From an uncultured Candidatus Melainabacteria bacterium (lineage in GTDB: Bacteria > Cyanobacteriota > Vampirovibrionia > Gastranaerophilales > Gastranaerophilaceae): a stretch of DNA of 47,484 nt. Numbering within the stretch: the first letter of the stretch is position 1; the number at the start of each line of letters is the position of its first letter. Below, in pieces: positions 1 to 8,757 of the stretch. Made by a program: the position numbers and the translations under genes. The stretch lies in the NCBI GenBank assembly GCA_934757255.1, contig CAKVLL010000013.1, forward strand, positions 1 through 47,484, read 5' to 3'. Below the pieces are notes generated by a model. The model made no database searches. It saw only the letters and a program-made list of their open reading frames with translations, and was not told where the DNA came from.

Positions 1-42
1 TGCAGTGGCGAATAGTAAGTTAATCGTTCGCTAAATAGGGGG

Positions 43-77
43 AAGAAGTCGTAGGATATACGGCTTCTTTCTTTTTT
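43..77 (+). terminator. Rho-independent terminator
   Basis: An 11-bp stem (43-53 pairing with 59-69, one G-T pair) with a 5-nt loop is followed by a T-rich tail at 70-77. It would end transcription of a plus-strand gene lying before the window. Confidence 0.75.
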
Positions 78-113
78 GTGAGTTTGTTGCAGAGTGAAGG
101 GAATAAGAAAATC

Positions 114-207
114 GTAGGTCGTGTTGGACTATTTGCATCCAACACGACAAATACTTTGCTGGAAAATTTAATGTCGTGTTCAATGAAAAATGTTGAACAC
201 GACCTAC
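114..207. repeat. BIME-like pair of GTAG-type REP palindromes
   Basis: GTAG (114-117) is followed by a perfect 11-bp stem (118-128 with 138-148, 9-nt loop). After a 24-nt spacer comes a second perfect 11-bp stem (173-183 with 193-203, 9-nt loop) and then CTAC (204-207), the reverse complement of GTAG. Both stems open with GTCGTGTT. A GTAG foot plus an imperfect palindrome, arranged as an inverted pair, is the known layout of REP sequences mobilised by RAYT (TnpA-REP) transposases. No such transposase lies in this window. Confidence 0.7.
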
Positions 208-270
208 TTACTTCTTTCTTTTTATGTAATTGGCATAAAAATTTGTGCCCAAAATATTAATGTTAAAACA

Positions 271-299
271 TGGGAACCGCTCACGCTTTTCCCACCTAC
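271..299 (-). repeat. GTAG-type REP palindrome
   Basis: A short TGGGAA/TTCCCA stem (271-276 with 289-294) is followed by CTAC at 296-299, so it reads as a REP with its GTAG foot on the minus strand. The same core recurs almost unchanged at 37863-37894, which shows it is a dispersed repeat and not a local hairpin. Confidence 0.6.
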
Positions 300-465
300 A
301 TACTTTGATTGCGGAGTGGAGGGAATAAGAAAATATCGAATAATCCTTTTTATAAATATTTATTTACAATCAAAGTTTGTCGATTGAATATATTTACTCA
401 ACACGATAAAAGTTTTATTTTGCACCAAAACTTTCAATTTAACATATTTCATCTATAATTTAACT

Positions 466-999
466 ATGGATATTTTTATAATTAAAATACTTGATGCAGA
501 TAATATACACAAAGAACTTCTAAAAAGTTTTCAAAAAAAAGAAATTTCTAACTCTAAAAAATGGAATGAACATTGCCTTTCATATTTAATGATTGACAGA
601 ATCCTTAAAGATTTCTATCAAATCGAAAATAGAGAAGTTATTTTCATTGGTAAAAAGCCTTTTCTAAAAACAAGAGAAAAATTTTTCAGCATAAGCCATA
701 GCAATGATTTTATAGCACTTGCTTTTTCCAATTACGATTGTGGAATCGATATAGAAAAAATAAAACTCCGCGAATTCGAAGAAATATCTAAAAGAATGAG
801 CTTTAAATGTAATACACTTGAAGAATTCTACAATGAATGGACAAAATATGAAGCAGAATACAAACTCGGAAAACCTGCTCAGAAATTTAAAAAATTCCGA
901 CTTAATGATTATGTTATAACTGCCGCTAGTGTAAATATTCAAGAAGATTTTGAAATTTACATTCAAAACGGAGAAGTCTCTCCTAACACAGAAGATTGA
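466..999 (+). CDS. 4'-phosphopantetheinyl transferase, Sfp-like
   Basis: Likely transfers the 4'-phosphopantetheine arm of CoA to a serine of acyl or peptidyl carrier proteins. Family motifs are visible in order: KPFL (64-67), the SISHS block (75-79), GIDIE (93-97, whose acidic residues bind Mg2+ in the family) and WTKYEAEYK (125-133, the W-T-x-x-E-A-x-x-K signature). At 177 aa it is shorter than Bacillus Sfp (about 224 aa), mainly in the N-terminal part. It stands alone with no carrier protein or synthase gene beside it, so its partner is elsewhere. A methyltransferase and an LpxL-like acyltransferase nearby could belong to the same lipid or polyene pathway, but that is speculation. Confidence 0.8.
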   Translation: MDIFIIKILDADNIHKELLKSFQKKEISNSKKWNEHCLSYLMIDRILKDFYQIENREVIFIGKKPFLKTREKFFSISHSNDFIALAFSNYDCGIDIEKIKLREFEEISKRMSFKCNTLEEFYNEWTKYEAEYKLGKPAQKFKKFRLNDYVITAASVNIQEDFEIYIQNGEVSPNTED

Positions 1000-1016
1000 T
1001 TTTACTATACTTTAAC

Positions 1017-1043
1017 TAATCTTTTTTCAACTTTTGTCGATAT
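1017..1043 (+). promoter_or_regulatory. Sigma-28-like promoter of the 55-aa gene
   Basis: TAATCTTT, 11 nt, then GTCGATAT. The flagellar sigma-28 consensus is TAAAGTTT-N11-GCCGATAA, so each half matches 6 of 8 bases with exact spacing. The predicted start lies about 18 nt before the ATG at 1068. It is weaker than the match at 41642. Confidence 0.45.
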
Positions 1044-1067
1044 AAATATCACAAAAGCGAGGTGTTT

Positions 1068-1235
1068 ATGGCAAGAATTATTGAATCTAACGGACGTCGA
1101 ATCATCAAAATGTCAGTAAATGACATAATTTCTGTTGTACAAGACTATCAACGAATTGTACCACGTTTTTCTACAGCTGAGGGAATAAGAAACTACCTTA
1201 GCGATACTGTAATTTTTATCCCTGAAGATATTTAG
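1068..1235 (+). CDS. Small 55-aa protein of unknown function
   Basis: Open frame of 55 codons starting MARIIESNGRR and ending IPEDI. The ATG follows a purine-rich GCGAGGTG site 4 nt upstream, and a sigma-28-like promoter lies at 1017-1043, which argues for a real gene. The product has no signal peptide or membrane segment and a mixed basic/acidic composition. Its last 4 bases overlap the end of the convergent TPR gene. Its coding sequence includes GAGGGAATAAGAAA, a run also present in the intergenic repeats at about 100 and 320. No family recognised; a small regulator or flagellar-coexpressed protein is possible but unproven. Confidence 0.55.
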   Translation: MARIIESNGRRIIKMSVNDIISVVQDYQRIVPRFSTAEGIRNYLSDTVIFIPEDI

Positions 1236-2893
1236 TAATCTGTCATTGACATATCAGCAAGAGCATTTTTTGCTTCTTCAAAACTCGGATCTTGTTCTAG
1301 AATATCAATATAAAGTTCTTTGGCCTTATCTTTATTATTATTTTCATACAAAAGAGCCAGATTGTATTTTGCTTGAAGTAAATCAGGATTATACAAGATG
1401 GCTTTTTTAAATGCATCTTCGGCATTCTTTATATCATGCTGAGAAGCATACATCAAACCAACTCTATACAAACCTTCCGGATTCTTTTCATCAACCTTTA
1501 ATAAATCCGTAAGAGCTTTCTTTTCCTCAAAAAAGTTTCCTAGTTGATGATGATTTTCAGCAAGAAGTAACAAATATTTTGAATGATTTTCCGCTTTTTT
1601 ATCATATTCTAACGCACGATTTAAATACTCAATACTGCTTGTATAGTTCTTTTGCTCAAAATAATTTCGTGCAGCATTATAATATATTTCAGGATTTAAA
1701 GTATTATATTGAGCAGCATTCTTCAACAAATCAAAAGAAACATCAAATTTATTTTGTGATGATTTATCTATCGCCCAAGTTATATATAACTCACATAACA
1801 ACAAATTCAATGTTTTTGCTTCACGCGGAGTTGCCTTATCCAACAATACTAAATACCTATCTAAAGCTTTTTGAAACTCTTTTATATTTATATACGCATC
1901 AGCAAGTTCTAAAGTTACATCAAAACCATCTTGTGACATCATTGCCAAATCTTCAAGAATTTCAATGCCTTGACTGGTTCTTCCCAACTTAATATTGTAT
2001 AAAGCAATATCATTTCTTACCTTAAACTTATCAGAGCCTTGTATATCAAGTAATTTTTCTGAATACTCAATTGCAGCTTCATAATCTTCTGTTTCAACAT
2101 TCAATTCAACCAAAGTCGAATATATCCATAATAGAGTCTTAGCATCTGTTACAAAAGTTAACATATACAAAAGTGTTTCTTTGGCAACAGGATAATTTTT
2201 AATCTTTATATAAAGCTCTGTCAATTTTTTATTTGTAGCAACATCATTCGGATAAATTCCTAAACGTGTTTTATAAGCCTCAAATGCCGCAGGATAATCA
2301 TGTGCTTCTTCATTCAACTCTGCAAGAATTGATTGAACATCCGCAATATCTTCATCCAAATCCATTAAATCAGAAAGTACTTCATAAGCACCTATTGCTG
2401 AAAATAATTGTTCTGATTCTTTATATAATTCTGCAAGCGTTCTTACAACATCTTTATCAGTTTTTTTTGCCTCATAAACAATTTCATACTCTTTGATTGC
2501 TTTTGAAAACATATCTTTTTTTATATAACAATCACCTAAAATTTTGCGCGTTTCAACACTATTTGATTTCTTTTTTAAAATAATTCCACACTGCTTTATA
2601 GCCTGATTATATTTTTTATCTTCGTATAAAGCTTTAGCAAGATATAATCTTACTTCTAAATGTCCTGGAACTCTATCCAGATATTTTGTTGCAAGTAATT
2701 GAACAAGCGCATATTCTTTTTTATCATAAAGCACTTCTACTTGTTCTAAAATATTCTTCGTTGAAAGCTGTAAATCTTCGCCATTTTTTTCAGAACCGCC
2801 TTGAAATAATATTATCGAATACAAAATATATATTGCAGCAATTGCAACAATAAACGCAACTACAATAATAATTATATTTACATCAGTCATCAA
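1232..2893 (-). CDS. Membrane-anchored TPR protein
   Basis: A 553-aa protein with one N-terminal hydrophobic segment (about residues 6-30) followed by many tetratricopeptide repeats through to the C-terminus (recognisable helices such as NPEGLYRVGLMYASQHDIKNA near the end). One anchor plus a long cytoplasmic TPR array resembles the architecture of LapB/YciM-type scaffolds, but the rubredoxin-like cysteine tail of LapB is absent, so that function is not assigned. Likely a protein-protein scaffold at the inner membrane. The gene is transcribed alone and converges on the 55-aa gene, with stop codons overlapping by 4 bp. Confidence 0.8.
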   Translation of the reverse strand: MMTDVNIIIIVVAFIVAIAAIYILYSIILFQGGSEKNGEDLQLSTKNILEQVEVLYDKKEYALVQLLATKYLDRVPGHLEVRLYLAKALYEDKKYNQAIKQCGIILKKKSNSVETRKILGDCYIKKDMFSKAIKEYEIVYEAKKTDKDVVRTLAELYKESEQLFSAIGAYEVLSDLMDLDEDIADVQSILAELNEEAHDYPAAFEAYKTRLGIYPNDVATNKKLTELYIKIKNYPVAKETLLYMLTFVTDAKTLLWIYSTLVELNVETEDYEAAIEYSEKLLDIQGSDKFKVRNDIALYNIKLGRTSQGIEILEDLAMMSQDGFDVTLELADAYINIKEFQKALDRYLVLLDKATPREAKTLNLLLCELYITWAIDKSSQNKFDVSFDLLKNAAQYNTLNPEIYYNAARNYFEQKNYTSSIEYLNRALEYDKKAENHSKYLLLLAENHHQLGNFFEEKKALTDLLKVDEKNPEGLYRVGLMYASQHDIKNAEDAFKKAILYNPDLLQAKYNLALLYENNNKDKAKELYIDILEQDPSFEEAKNALADMSMTDY

Positions 2894-2995
2894 AAATCTC
2901 TCTCTTTAAGCAAAGTTAATATCATTATACATGATAGTTAAGAAAATTAAAAGTTTTTATTTACTTTTAACTATTTTTTGTTAAATTATATAAGT

Positions 2996-3601
2996 ATGAG
3001 AAAAGCTTTTTTATCAATTTTAATATTTTTATTATTTTCTCCTCTTACAACCATTGCAGAAAGTTGGGATGATTTTTCCGATTTAGACAGAGCTTGGGAT
3101 GGACAGAAATCCATCACAAACAAAGAATTTGAAGATGCAATAAATACACTGGAAGGAAAGAAAAAACAAAAAGAAGAAAAACTAAAGAAGAAAAAAGCTA
3201 AAAAAATTAGCGGTGGCGGAACTAGCTTACATTCGGATTTATCACCCGAAACAGAAATTCAAGGATTAACACCGTTAAAAAATAAAAACGAAGAAGGATT
3301 ATTACTAAATGTTCCGGTTAATTTAATAATTGATGAAAACCCATTAGACAAAGGTTATTACAAAGTTATAGCCGAAAAAGATAAAAATAACGATATTTAT
3401 TTATCTTTTTATCAATCACAGTTTTTCAAAGGAAAAGTTCGTGCCTGCGCAACTGACGATGACTATGGCAGCGATGAATTAGATTTTGTAAAATTAATTC
3501 CATACAACAAAAATTTCGTTAAAATTATATTTGGTTCTTTAGATTTTAATGCCTATGCTTATATTAGATATGGCGCTGAAGAAGAAAATGCTTCATATTA
3601 A
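2996..3601 (+). CDS. Secreted protein of unknown function
   Basis: A 201-aa product beginning MRKAFLSILIFLLFSP, a typical Sec signal peptide with likely cleavage near residue 22 (TTIAES). The ATG at 2996 is preferred over a TTG at 2978 because it places the charged n-region at the start. A lysine/glutamate-rich segment (about 55-75, KKKQKEEKLKKKKAKK) is followed by a glycine turn and a globular C-terminal half. No family recognised. It lies divergent from the TPR gene, with a roughly 100-bp AT-rich region between them that probably holds both promoters. Confidence 0.6.
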   Translation: MRKAFLSILIFLLFSPLTTIAESWDDFSDLDRAWDGQKSITNKEFEDAINTLEGKKKQKEEKLKKKKAKKISGGGTSLHSDLSPETEIQGLTPLKNKNEEGLLLNVPVNLIIDENPLDKGYYKVIAEKDKNNDIYLSFYQSQFFKGKVRACATDDDYGSDELDFVKLIPYNKNFVKIIFGSLDFNAYAYIRYGAEEENASY

Positions 3602-3650
3602 TAAACATTTTTATTTTCATTCATCATTTTAAAAGAATATTAATAAATTC

Positions 3651-4514
3651 CTAAACATCCCAGATATCGTAAAAATTATAATATTGTTCGGGATATTTAA
3701 GCGTATATTTTTCAAGAAATTCAATATACTCCCTCTCAAGTTGCTCTAATCTGCTTTTCTTATCATAATTTTTAGCAATAAACTTTTGAGTATGAACCAA
3801 AAACTTATCTTTAACTTTTACACAAACAACAAAAGCAATTTCACACTCCATCATTAATGCAAACTTCAATGCACCAATCGGGAATTTAGCATTCTTGCCC
3901 AAAAATTTCGCGTTATATACCTTTTTACTGTTTTGCGCTGATATTCTATCTCCGGCTAAAAAAACAATTTCTCCATTTTTCAAACGTTCAGATGTCTCAA
4001 TTGAAGTTTCTACATCAATATTTTCAACAGGAAAAACTTCCAAATTCGTTTTAATTTCCATTTTTTGTAAAAAATGATTAAAAATTTCACATACATTAGA
4101 TTGCATAAAAATATTTGCTCTTGGCGCATTTGAATGCGCAAGCATTGTTCGCAATATTTCTACGTTTCCAACATGAGTTGACAAAAAAAATGTCCCTTTA
4201 AAAACATCCTCATCATCAATTACAAAATCCTCAACTTTTAATTTTCCACTAAAAGACAAAATTTTATCCACAAGTGAATCACCATAATTTATAAATTGTT
4301 TAAACGCACTTTTAATAGGAATTTTTCCCACATGTTTAAAAAATTTTATTGATGCATTTCTTCGTTCCTTAGCCGTTAAAAATATTGAAACACTCACACA
4401 AAATGCAATAAAACGTAAGACTTTTTCACCACCAATTTTATACAAAACCCAAGTAAGAAGTAGCCTTTTTTCTCCAGCCCCTTGTTCTCTTAATTGAAAC
4501 CATTTTTGTGTCAT
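3651..4514 (-). CDS. LpxL/HtrB-like lipid acyltransferase
   Basis: A 287-aa member of the bacterial lipid A biosynthesis acyltransferase family. The catalytic H-x4-E is seen as STHVGNVE (H114, E119). Further family blocks are FLAGDR (185-190), FLGKNAKFPIGALKFAL (about 204-220) and the closing PEQYYNFYDIW. It probably acylates a glycolipid or related acceptor at the inner membrane. The usual N-terminal anchor is weak, though a hydrophobic stretch occurs at about 34-46. Start chosen at 4514 because GGAG lies 8 nt upstream and the ATG overlaps the TGA of the methyltransferase gene (ATGA), implying translational coupling. The pairing with a methyltransferase recalls aryl-polyene-type lipid clusters, but ketosynthases are absent here. 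Confidence 0.75.
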   Translation of the reverse strand: MTQKWFQLREQGAGEKRLLLTWVLYKIGGEKVLRFIAFCVSVSIFLTAKERRNASIKFFKHVGKIPIKSAFKQFINYGDSLVDKILSFSGKLKVEDFVIDDEDVFKGTFFLSTHVGNVEILRTMLAHSNAPRANIFMQSNVCEIFNHFLQKMEIKTNLEVFPVENIDVETSIETSERLKNGEIVFLAGDRISAQNSKKVYNAKFLGKNAKFPIGALKFALMMECEIAFVVCVKVKDKFLVHTQKFIAKNYDKKSRLEQLEREYIEFLEKYTLKYPEQYYNFYDIWDV

Positions 4515-5518
4515 TTTATACACTCCAAAAGAGTATAATCAAACGCACCAATACTATCATAAACAGCATTCACCTTAAGTCCTGCAGCAACGATAAGCTC
4601 TTTCATATCTGCAAAAGAATACATTTTACTATTGCCATTTGCCATACACGTAAAATAGAGTGATGTGTGCACAAGCGCGTATTTTGCACCTTCATATCTC
4701 TGTTTATCAATAAATGGCTCTAAAATATAAATTTTTATATTTTCAGAAGACGAGTTAATAAGTCGCTTTAAAATAAAAATAATTTGTTCTTTTGAAAAAC
4801 AATCTAAAAATTGACTCATAAAAATAGCACCTGACATAGCAGGTAATATTGAATTTTCATCCAAAACATTGGCAGCATAAAATTTACACCCAGTTAGTTG
4901 CACGTCATCTTTTATCACTTTAATATTTTCAGGTAAATCAATCATTGTTATATCAATATTCGGATTGTTTTTAAGACAAAGCTTTTCAAATTTTCCGGTA
5001 TTTCCACCAATATCATAAATTTTAGGAACATTCTCAAGCATTTTATAAATAATATTAAAACAATTATCAGAATAATAATGATCAAATTCATACCAAGACT
5101 TACGCATTTTTTCAGGCAAATCTATAATATGATGATAAATTGTATCGCTCTTAGGAAAAAGTTTTTTCAATCCTTCCGGCTCGGAATTTAAAAAAGATTT
5201 TTCAAGTTCACAGGCACCTTCGTAACACACATTTTTCACATAATTAAAATTAATGCGCGTCATCTCATCATATAAGAAATTTTGCCCAAGCTGAGTTATA
5301 AAAAACTTATTTTTTTCTTTTTTTACAACACCAACAACCTCTGCCACATCAAGCAATGTGTTTATTATGTATTCTGATAAATTTAAACTCAAGATTAATT
5401 CTTCTTTTGTTTTAGCAGAAACATCGATGGATTTTAATATGCCAAAATCCAACATAGCACCGATTGCTTGAAAAGTAAGAGGCGAAAATACTATCTTTTG
5501 CGCCTTTTCTAACGACAT
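4511..5518 (-). CDS. SAM-dependent methyltransferase (O-methyltransferase type)
   Basis: A 335-aa protein with an N-terminal winged-helix-like dimerisation region (about 1-85) and a Rossmann methyltransferase domain. The SAM-binding motif is DIGGNTG (169-175) and a post-motif DLP follows at 194-196, as in plant COMT-like and polyketide O-methyltransferases. Start at 5518 is favoured by AAGAAG 5 nt upstream; an ATG at 5548 has no ribosome binding site. Overlaps the acyltransferase start by 4 bp, so the two products probably act in one pathway, perhaps methylating a lipid-linked aromatic or polyene. Substrate unknown. Confidence 0.7.
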   Translation of the reverse strand: MSLEKAQKIVFSPLTFQAIGAMLDFGILKSIDVSAKTKEELILSLNLSEYIINTLLDVAEVVGVVKKEKNKFFITQLGQNFLYDEMTRINFNYVKNVCYEGACELEKSFLNSEPEGLKKLFPKSDTIYHHIIDLPEKMRKSWYEFDHYYSDNCFNIIYKMLENVPKIYDIGGNTGKFEKLCLKNNPNIDITMIDLPENIKVIKDDVQLTGCKFYAANVLDENSILPAMSGAIFMSQFLDCFSKEQIIFILKRLINSSSENIKIYILEPFIDKQRYEGAKYALVHTSLYFTCMANGNSKMYSFADMKELIVAAGLKVNAVYDSIGAFDYTLLECIK

Positions 5519-5577
5519 AATAACTTCTTTTTTATGTTCAAATCTCATAATAAAATTCTAACATAACTATAAAATAG

Positions 5578-6330
5578 CTACTTATTTAATTCATATAAAA
5601 ACCTTAATCCTTCTAAAGTTAAATAAGGATTAACAAAATCAAATTTACGCGTCATATATTTAGAAATTAATCCGGAATAACCGCCTGTTGCAACAATACA
5701 TGCACTTTCTCCAAGTTCTTGTTCACATTGTTTTATCAATCCTTCTATTGCACAAGCAGAACCACGTATTACACCCGAAAGCATTGCTTCCTGCGTGTTA
5801 TCACCAATAGCTTTTTTCACAGTATCAGGCTCAATTTTTGGAAGCTTAGAAGTACTTTTATTCAATGCCCTAAACTGAAGATTAAGCCCAGGCATAATCA
5901 CACCACCTACAAAATCTCCATTTTTATCAATAATATCAAAAGTGGTAGCTGTTCCTAAGTCCACGACAATGGTCGGTTTTGAATATAAAACGTAGGCTCC
6001 GCAAGCATTTGCAACGCGATCTGCACCTGCCTCTTTTGGATTTTTCAATTTTATATTAATACCCAAATTAAGCTTTGATGACAAAAGCAAAGAGTTAATA
6101 TGAAAAACATTGTCAGAAGCATTTTTTAAAACTTTGCTCAACTCGTCAACAACAGAAGCTATTATACAAGCATTTATATCATATTTTTTAAATAAAGAAT
6201 GCAATAGAATTTCATACTCCTCTTGAGGCAATTCCTTATCAGAAGCCAAACGAAAAGTTTCCAATATACTCTCATTTTCAAATACACCAAGCGTAATATT
6301 TGTATTTCCTATATCAATAACCAGAAGCAT
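5578..6330 (-). CDS. coaX: Type III pantothenate kinase
   Basis: Phosphorylates pantothenate to 4'-phosphopantothenate, the first step of CoA synthesis. At 250 aa it is of normal length. ASKHA-fold motifs are clear: DIGNTN (6-11) at the N-terminus for ATP binding, GADRVAN (102-108), DLGTATTFD (124-132) and GGVIMPG (142-148). CoaX is the monovalent-cation-dependent, feedback-insensitive class. Its ATG overlaps the stop of the upstream WYL gene by one base. A CoA-synthesis gene near a phosphopantetheinyl transferase is suggestive but common. Confidence 0.95.
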   Translation of the reverse strand: MLLVIDIGNTNITLGVFENESILETFRLASDKELPQEEYEILLHSLFKKYDINACIIASVVDELSKVLKNASDNVFHINSLLLSSKLNLGINIKLKNPKEAGADRVANACGAYVLYSKPTIVVDLGTATTFDIIDKNGDFVGGVIMPGLNLQFRALNKSTSKLPKIEPDTVKKAIGDNTQEAMLSGVIRGSACAIEGLIKQCEQELGESACIVATGGYSGLISKYMTRKFDFVNPYLTLEGLRFLYELNK

Positions 6331-7196
6331 TATAATTCTCCATAATTACTAAGCGCATCATCTAAAATTTGCCTCATTTCATCACGATATGATTGTGGAC
6401 AAACAATTTCACACTTATCATCATATCTCATCAAACGTGAAATCAAAATTTCTTTACTTTCACCTCTATTAGAAATAGCTTTCCAACCGATTCTGTCAGT
6501 CTTAGTATAATGCTCATTCTCCCTTAAATCATATCTTGAAGCTAAATCATCTTTTATTAAAAAAATAACTGCTTCTTCATTAAAATTTTGAACAAATTTC
6601 TGCCTAAGAACTTCGATTCCTGAAACCCTTGCTGCATCAATCATGCGTTCTTTATTCTTACAAAAAACATTAAAAAATGTTTTTCCCTTAATCTCCACTA
6701 TTTTTAAAGGAATGCACTCCATCAACATTCTGTTTTTTAGCATAAGTTTTATTTTATGCTTTTCAGCAACTGCATTTTCAAACAACTCAAAAGTCATTTT
6801 ATAAGTTGCTTTCTCCACTCTAGAAATTTTTTTATTAGAATAACGATTTATTTTTTCAATAAAGTTATCATAAAGCTTATGATACTTTCTTGTCATTTCT
6901 TCTTTTACAATATTTTGCATTGTATCAAGTAAACTTACATCAATACTTGTAAGTTCAAGTCCAAAAGGCATATTAGTAACAAAATATTTATTATGAATTT
7001 TAGGAATTTCAATTCCACAATATCTACAAGTATTTATATATTTACTAACAACACTATTATTGAATACCGGTTCGTTCTCATTTCCATTAAGTATCTCAAC
7101 AAGTTCACTCATTGTGTAATCACCTTGAAGCAATACTTGTAAAGTTTTTATTACTTGCATTGAAGATAAATTTTTCTTTTGAGATAATTTAGCCAT
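6330..7196 (-). CDS. WYL-domain transcriptional regulator (first of a pair)
   Basis: A 288-aa protein with an N-terminal helix-turn-helix-like region (about 1-80) and a WYL-type Sm-like beta-barrel (about 140-200, around LKNRMLMECIPLKIVEIKGK). The C-terminal extension ends ILISRLMRYDDKCEIVCPQS, typical of the WCX segment in this family. The canonical W-Y-L residues are not preserved. WYL domains bind ligands or nucleic acid and often control DNA-damage or defence genes. It overlaps the 3' end of a second WYL-type gene by 8 bp, so the two probably form a heteromeric regulator in the style of PafB/PafC. Confidence 0.7.
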   Translation of the reverse strand: MAKLSQKKNLSSMQVIKTLQVLLQGDYTMSELVEILNGNENEPVFNNSVVSKYINTCRYCGIEIPKIHNKYFVTNMPFGLELTSIDVSLLDTMQNIVKEEMTRKYHKLYDNFIEKINRYSNKKISRVEKATYKMTFELFENAVAEKHKIKLMLKNRMLMECIPLKIVEIKGKTFFNVFCKNKERMIDAARVSGIEVLRQKFVQNFNEEAVIFLIKDDLASRYDLRENEHYTKTDRIGWKAISNRGESKEILISRLMRYDDKCEIVCPQSYRDEMRQILDDALSNYGEL

Positions 7197-8118
7197 TATA
7201 ATTTTTCCTCATATCCTTCAACTTTTGTATAATTTTTGTCTTAATATCTTGTGGTTCAAAAACTATACAATTTGCCCCAAAAGAAAGCATTCTTTGTATT
7301 GCAACAAACTCATTATGATATTTTCCTTCAACAATACATCCGTCTTCTCTTATCTCTTTAATCTTTTCATTTTCTGAAATATCATTTTCACACTGTTTTT
7401 TAATAAAAAACCTAACACAAATATCTTCTACATCTATGTTATTATAATTATTTTGACGTGAAAGTATTGACTTAATCCTCTTTATATTCAATATAACAGA
7501 TTCTTTTTTAGCTAAATCATAGGCATACAAATAAACCTTATCGTTTTGAAAAACTAATTTTTTAGCACAAACCTCTTTAGTATCAATATCTCTTGCAGTA
7601 GGATTTTTATAAATCAACGTCAAAATCGAATTATTATCACAATCATTTTTTAACACATTCAACTTTTCAACATCAAAATATTTCAGAACAGATATTCCAT
7701 ATAATTTTTCTCTTATCTCATCATTAGCTACATGAAATGCCAATTTCTTAAACAATTCATCATATTTTAACAATAAAGATATACCCGAATTGTCTTTTAT
7801 TTTTTTATATATTTTTTTTAATAAAAGAACATCCTCTTCTGTAATATTTAATGAAAACGGGTGTTTTTGTAATACATATTTGAAACCTGTTTTCGCACTT
7901 GACCTAGAAATTTCACACCCCATCGTCCTTAAAGTATTCAAATCTATTCTTAATATATCGTCTGAATGTTCAGGTTCCATGATTTTTAAATCAATAAAAG
8001 CTTTTCTCAAATCTTCTAATGACCTTGGGGCTTTCATTAAAAGTCCAACCATCAGCAAAGCACGAGTTCCAGTTAATGATATCTGTCTTAACTCAATATC
8101 TTCTAATAACTTAAACAC
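7189..8118 (-). CDS. WYL-domain-like transcriptional regulator (second of a pair)
   Basis: A 309-aa protein with a helical DNA-binding-like N-terminus (FKLLEDIELRQISLTG onward) and a divergent WYL core (about 175-230, with KKLVFQNDKVYLYAYDL). A GTG start at 8118 is chosen because GAGGGG sits 5 nt upstream; longer in-frame starts have no site. It lies immediately upstream of, and overlaps, its partner WYL gene, implying co-translation. The sequence is far from classical YafY/PafC proteins, so the assignment rests on domain layout and neighbour. Target genes unknown. Confidence 0.6.
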   Translation of the reverse strand: MFKLLEDIELRQISLTGTRALLMVGLLMKAPRSLEDLRKAFIDLKIMEPEHSDDILRIDLNTLRTMGCEISRSSAKTGFKYVLQKHPFSLNITEEDVLLLKKIYKKIKDNSGISLLLKYDELFKKLAFHVANDEIREKLYGISVLKYFDVEKLNVLKNDCDNNSILTLIYKNPTARDIDTKEVCAKKLVFQNDKVYLYAYDLAKKESVILNIKRIKSILSRQNNYNNIDVEDICVRFFIKKQCENDISENEKIKEIREDGCIVEGKYHNEFVAIQRMLSFGANCIVFEPQDIKTKIIQKLKDMRKNYNG

Positions 8119-8184
8119 AAATACCCCTCTTATCCAGCGCAAAAGCAAGATTTTGCATTAATCTAATCTTCAAACTTATTTCTA

Positions 8185-8757
8185 TTATTGACACAAATTA
8201 AGCAAATATTCAATAGTTGCTTCACAGTATCTCCTGTCCTCTGAACTGAAAGGCAAAACGTCACCAGAAAAATTACGTCTTACATTTGCAAGCACACTCT
8301 GCTGTTTCCCCTTTGGAATATAATCAATCTTTGTTACTATCGTAAAAATAGGTAAATTATAAGCCTCAACCCATTCTCTCATTTGAAAATCATTTTTCTG
8401 AATATCATGTCTTGCGTCAATAAACTGAATAAGCGACTTTATTTGTTTACGATTTAAAAGGTATTCTTCTAAATACTTTTGCCATCTGGCTTGAGCCTCA
8501 CGTGAAACTTTCGCATACCCATATCCAGGAAGGTCAGCAATCATAAACTTATCAGAAAAATTAAAAAAATTAATAAGCCGCGTTTTACCGGGGGTATTAG
8601 AAGTTTTTGCTATTTTTTTATTATTGCACAAAGCATTAATAAACGATGATTTACCAACATTAGAACGCCCAAGAAGTGGAAATTCCGGAAAAGAGAAATC
8701 CGGACACTGAGAAAGCTTTTCTGCACTTATTATAAAATTTGCGTTAAGCTGTTTCAT
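8185..8757 (-). CDS. engB: Ribosome biogenesis GTPase EngB (YsxC/YihA)
   Basis: An essential GTPase that assists assembly of the large ribosomal subunit. All G motifs are present: G1 GRSNVGKS (30-37), a G2 threonine in the TPGKTR region (55-60), G3 DLPG (75-78), G4 TKID (142-145) and G5 around PFSSED. The start at 8757 gives 190 aa, the usual length, with GGAAAG upstream; longer starts add an unrelated leader that is really the end of the previous gene. It overlaps that gene by 14 bp. Confidence 0.95.
   Translation of the reverse strand: MKQLNANFIISAEKLSQCPDFSFPEFPLLGRSNVGKSSFINALCNNKKIAKTSNTPGKTRLINFFNFSDKFMIADLPGYGYAKVSREAQARWQKYLEEYLLNRKQIKSLIQFIDARHDIQKNDFQMREWVEAYNLPIFTIVTKIDYIPKGKQQSVLANVRRNFSGDVLPFSSEDRRYCEATIEYLLNLCQ

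Larger units (their letters stand above)
78..465. other. Intergenic region with repeats, no convincing gene
   Basis: No supported gene is seen here. The stretch holds a pair of inverted palindromes (114-207), a single palindrome (271-299) and two copies of a roughly 30-bp direct repeat (about 82-112 and 303-333). Both direct-repeat copies end in a GGGAATAAGAAAAT run. The short open frames at 78-260 and 190-387 run straight through the palindromes and lack a ribosome binding site, so they are not called. A further short palindrome (408-415 with 427-434) precedes the next gene. Confidence 0.6.

Noticed and set aside
78..387. Two overlapping short open frames in the first intergenic region
   Set aside because: They are built from REP palindromes and direct repeats, have no ribosome site, and overlap each other in different frames.
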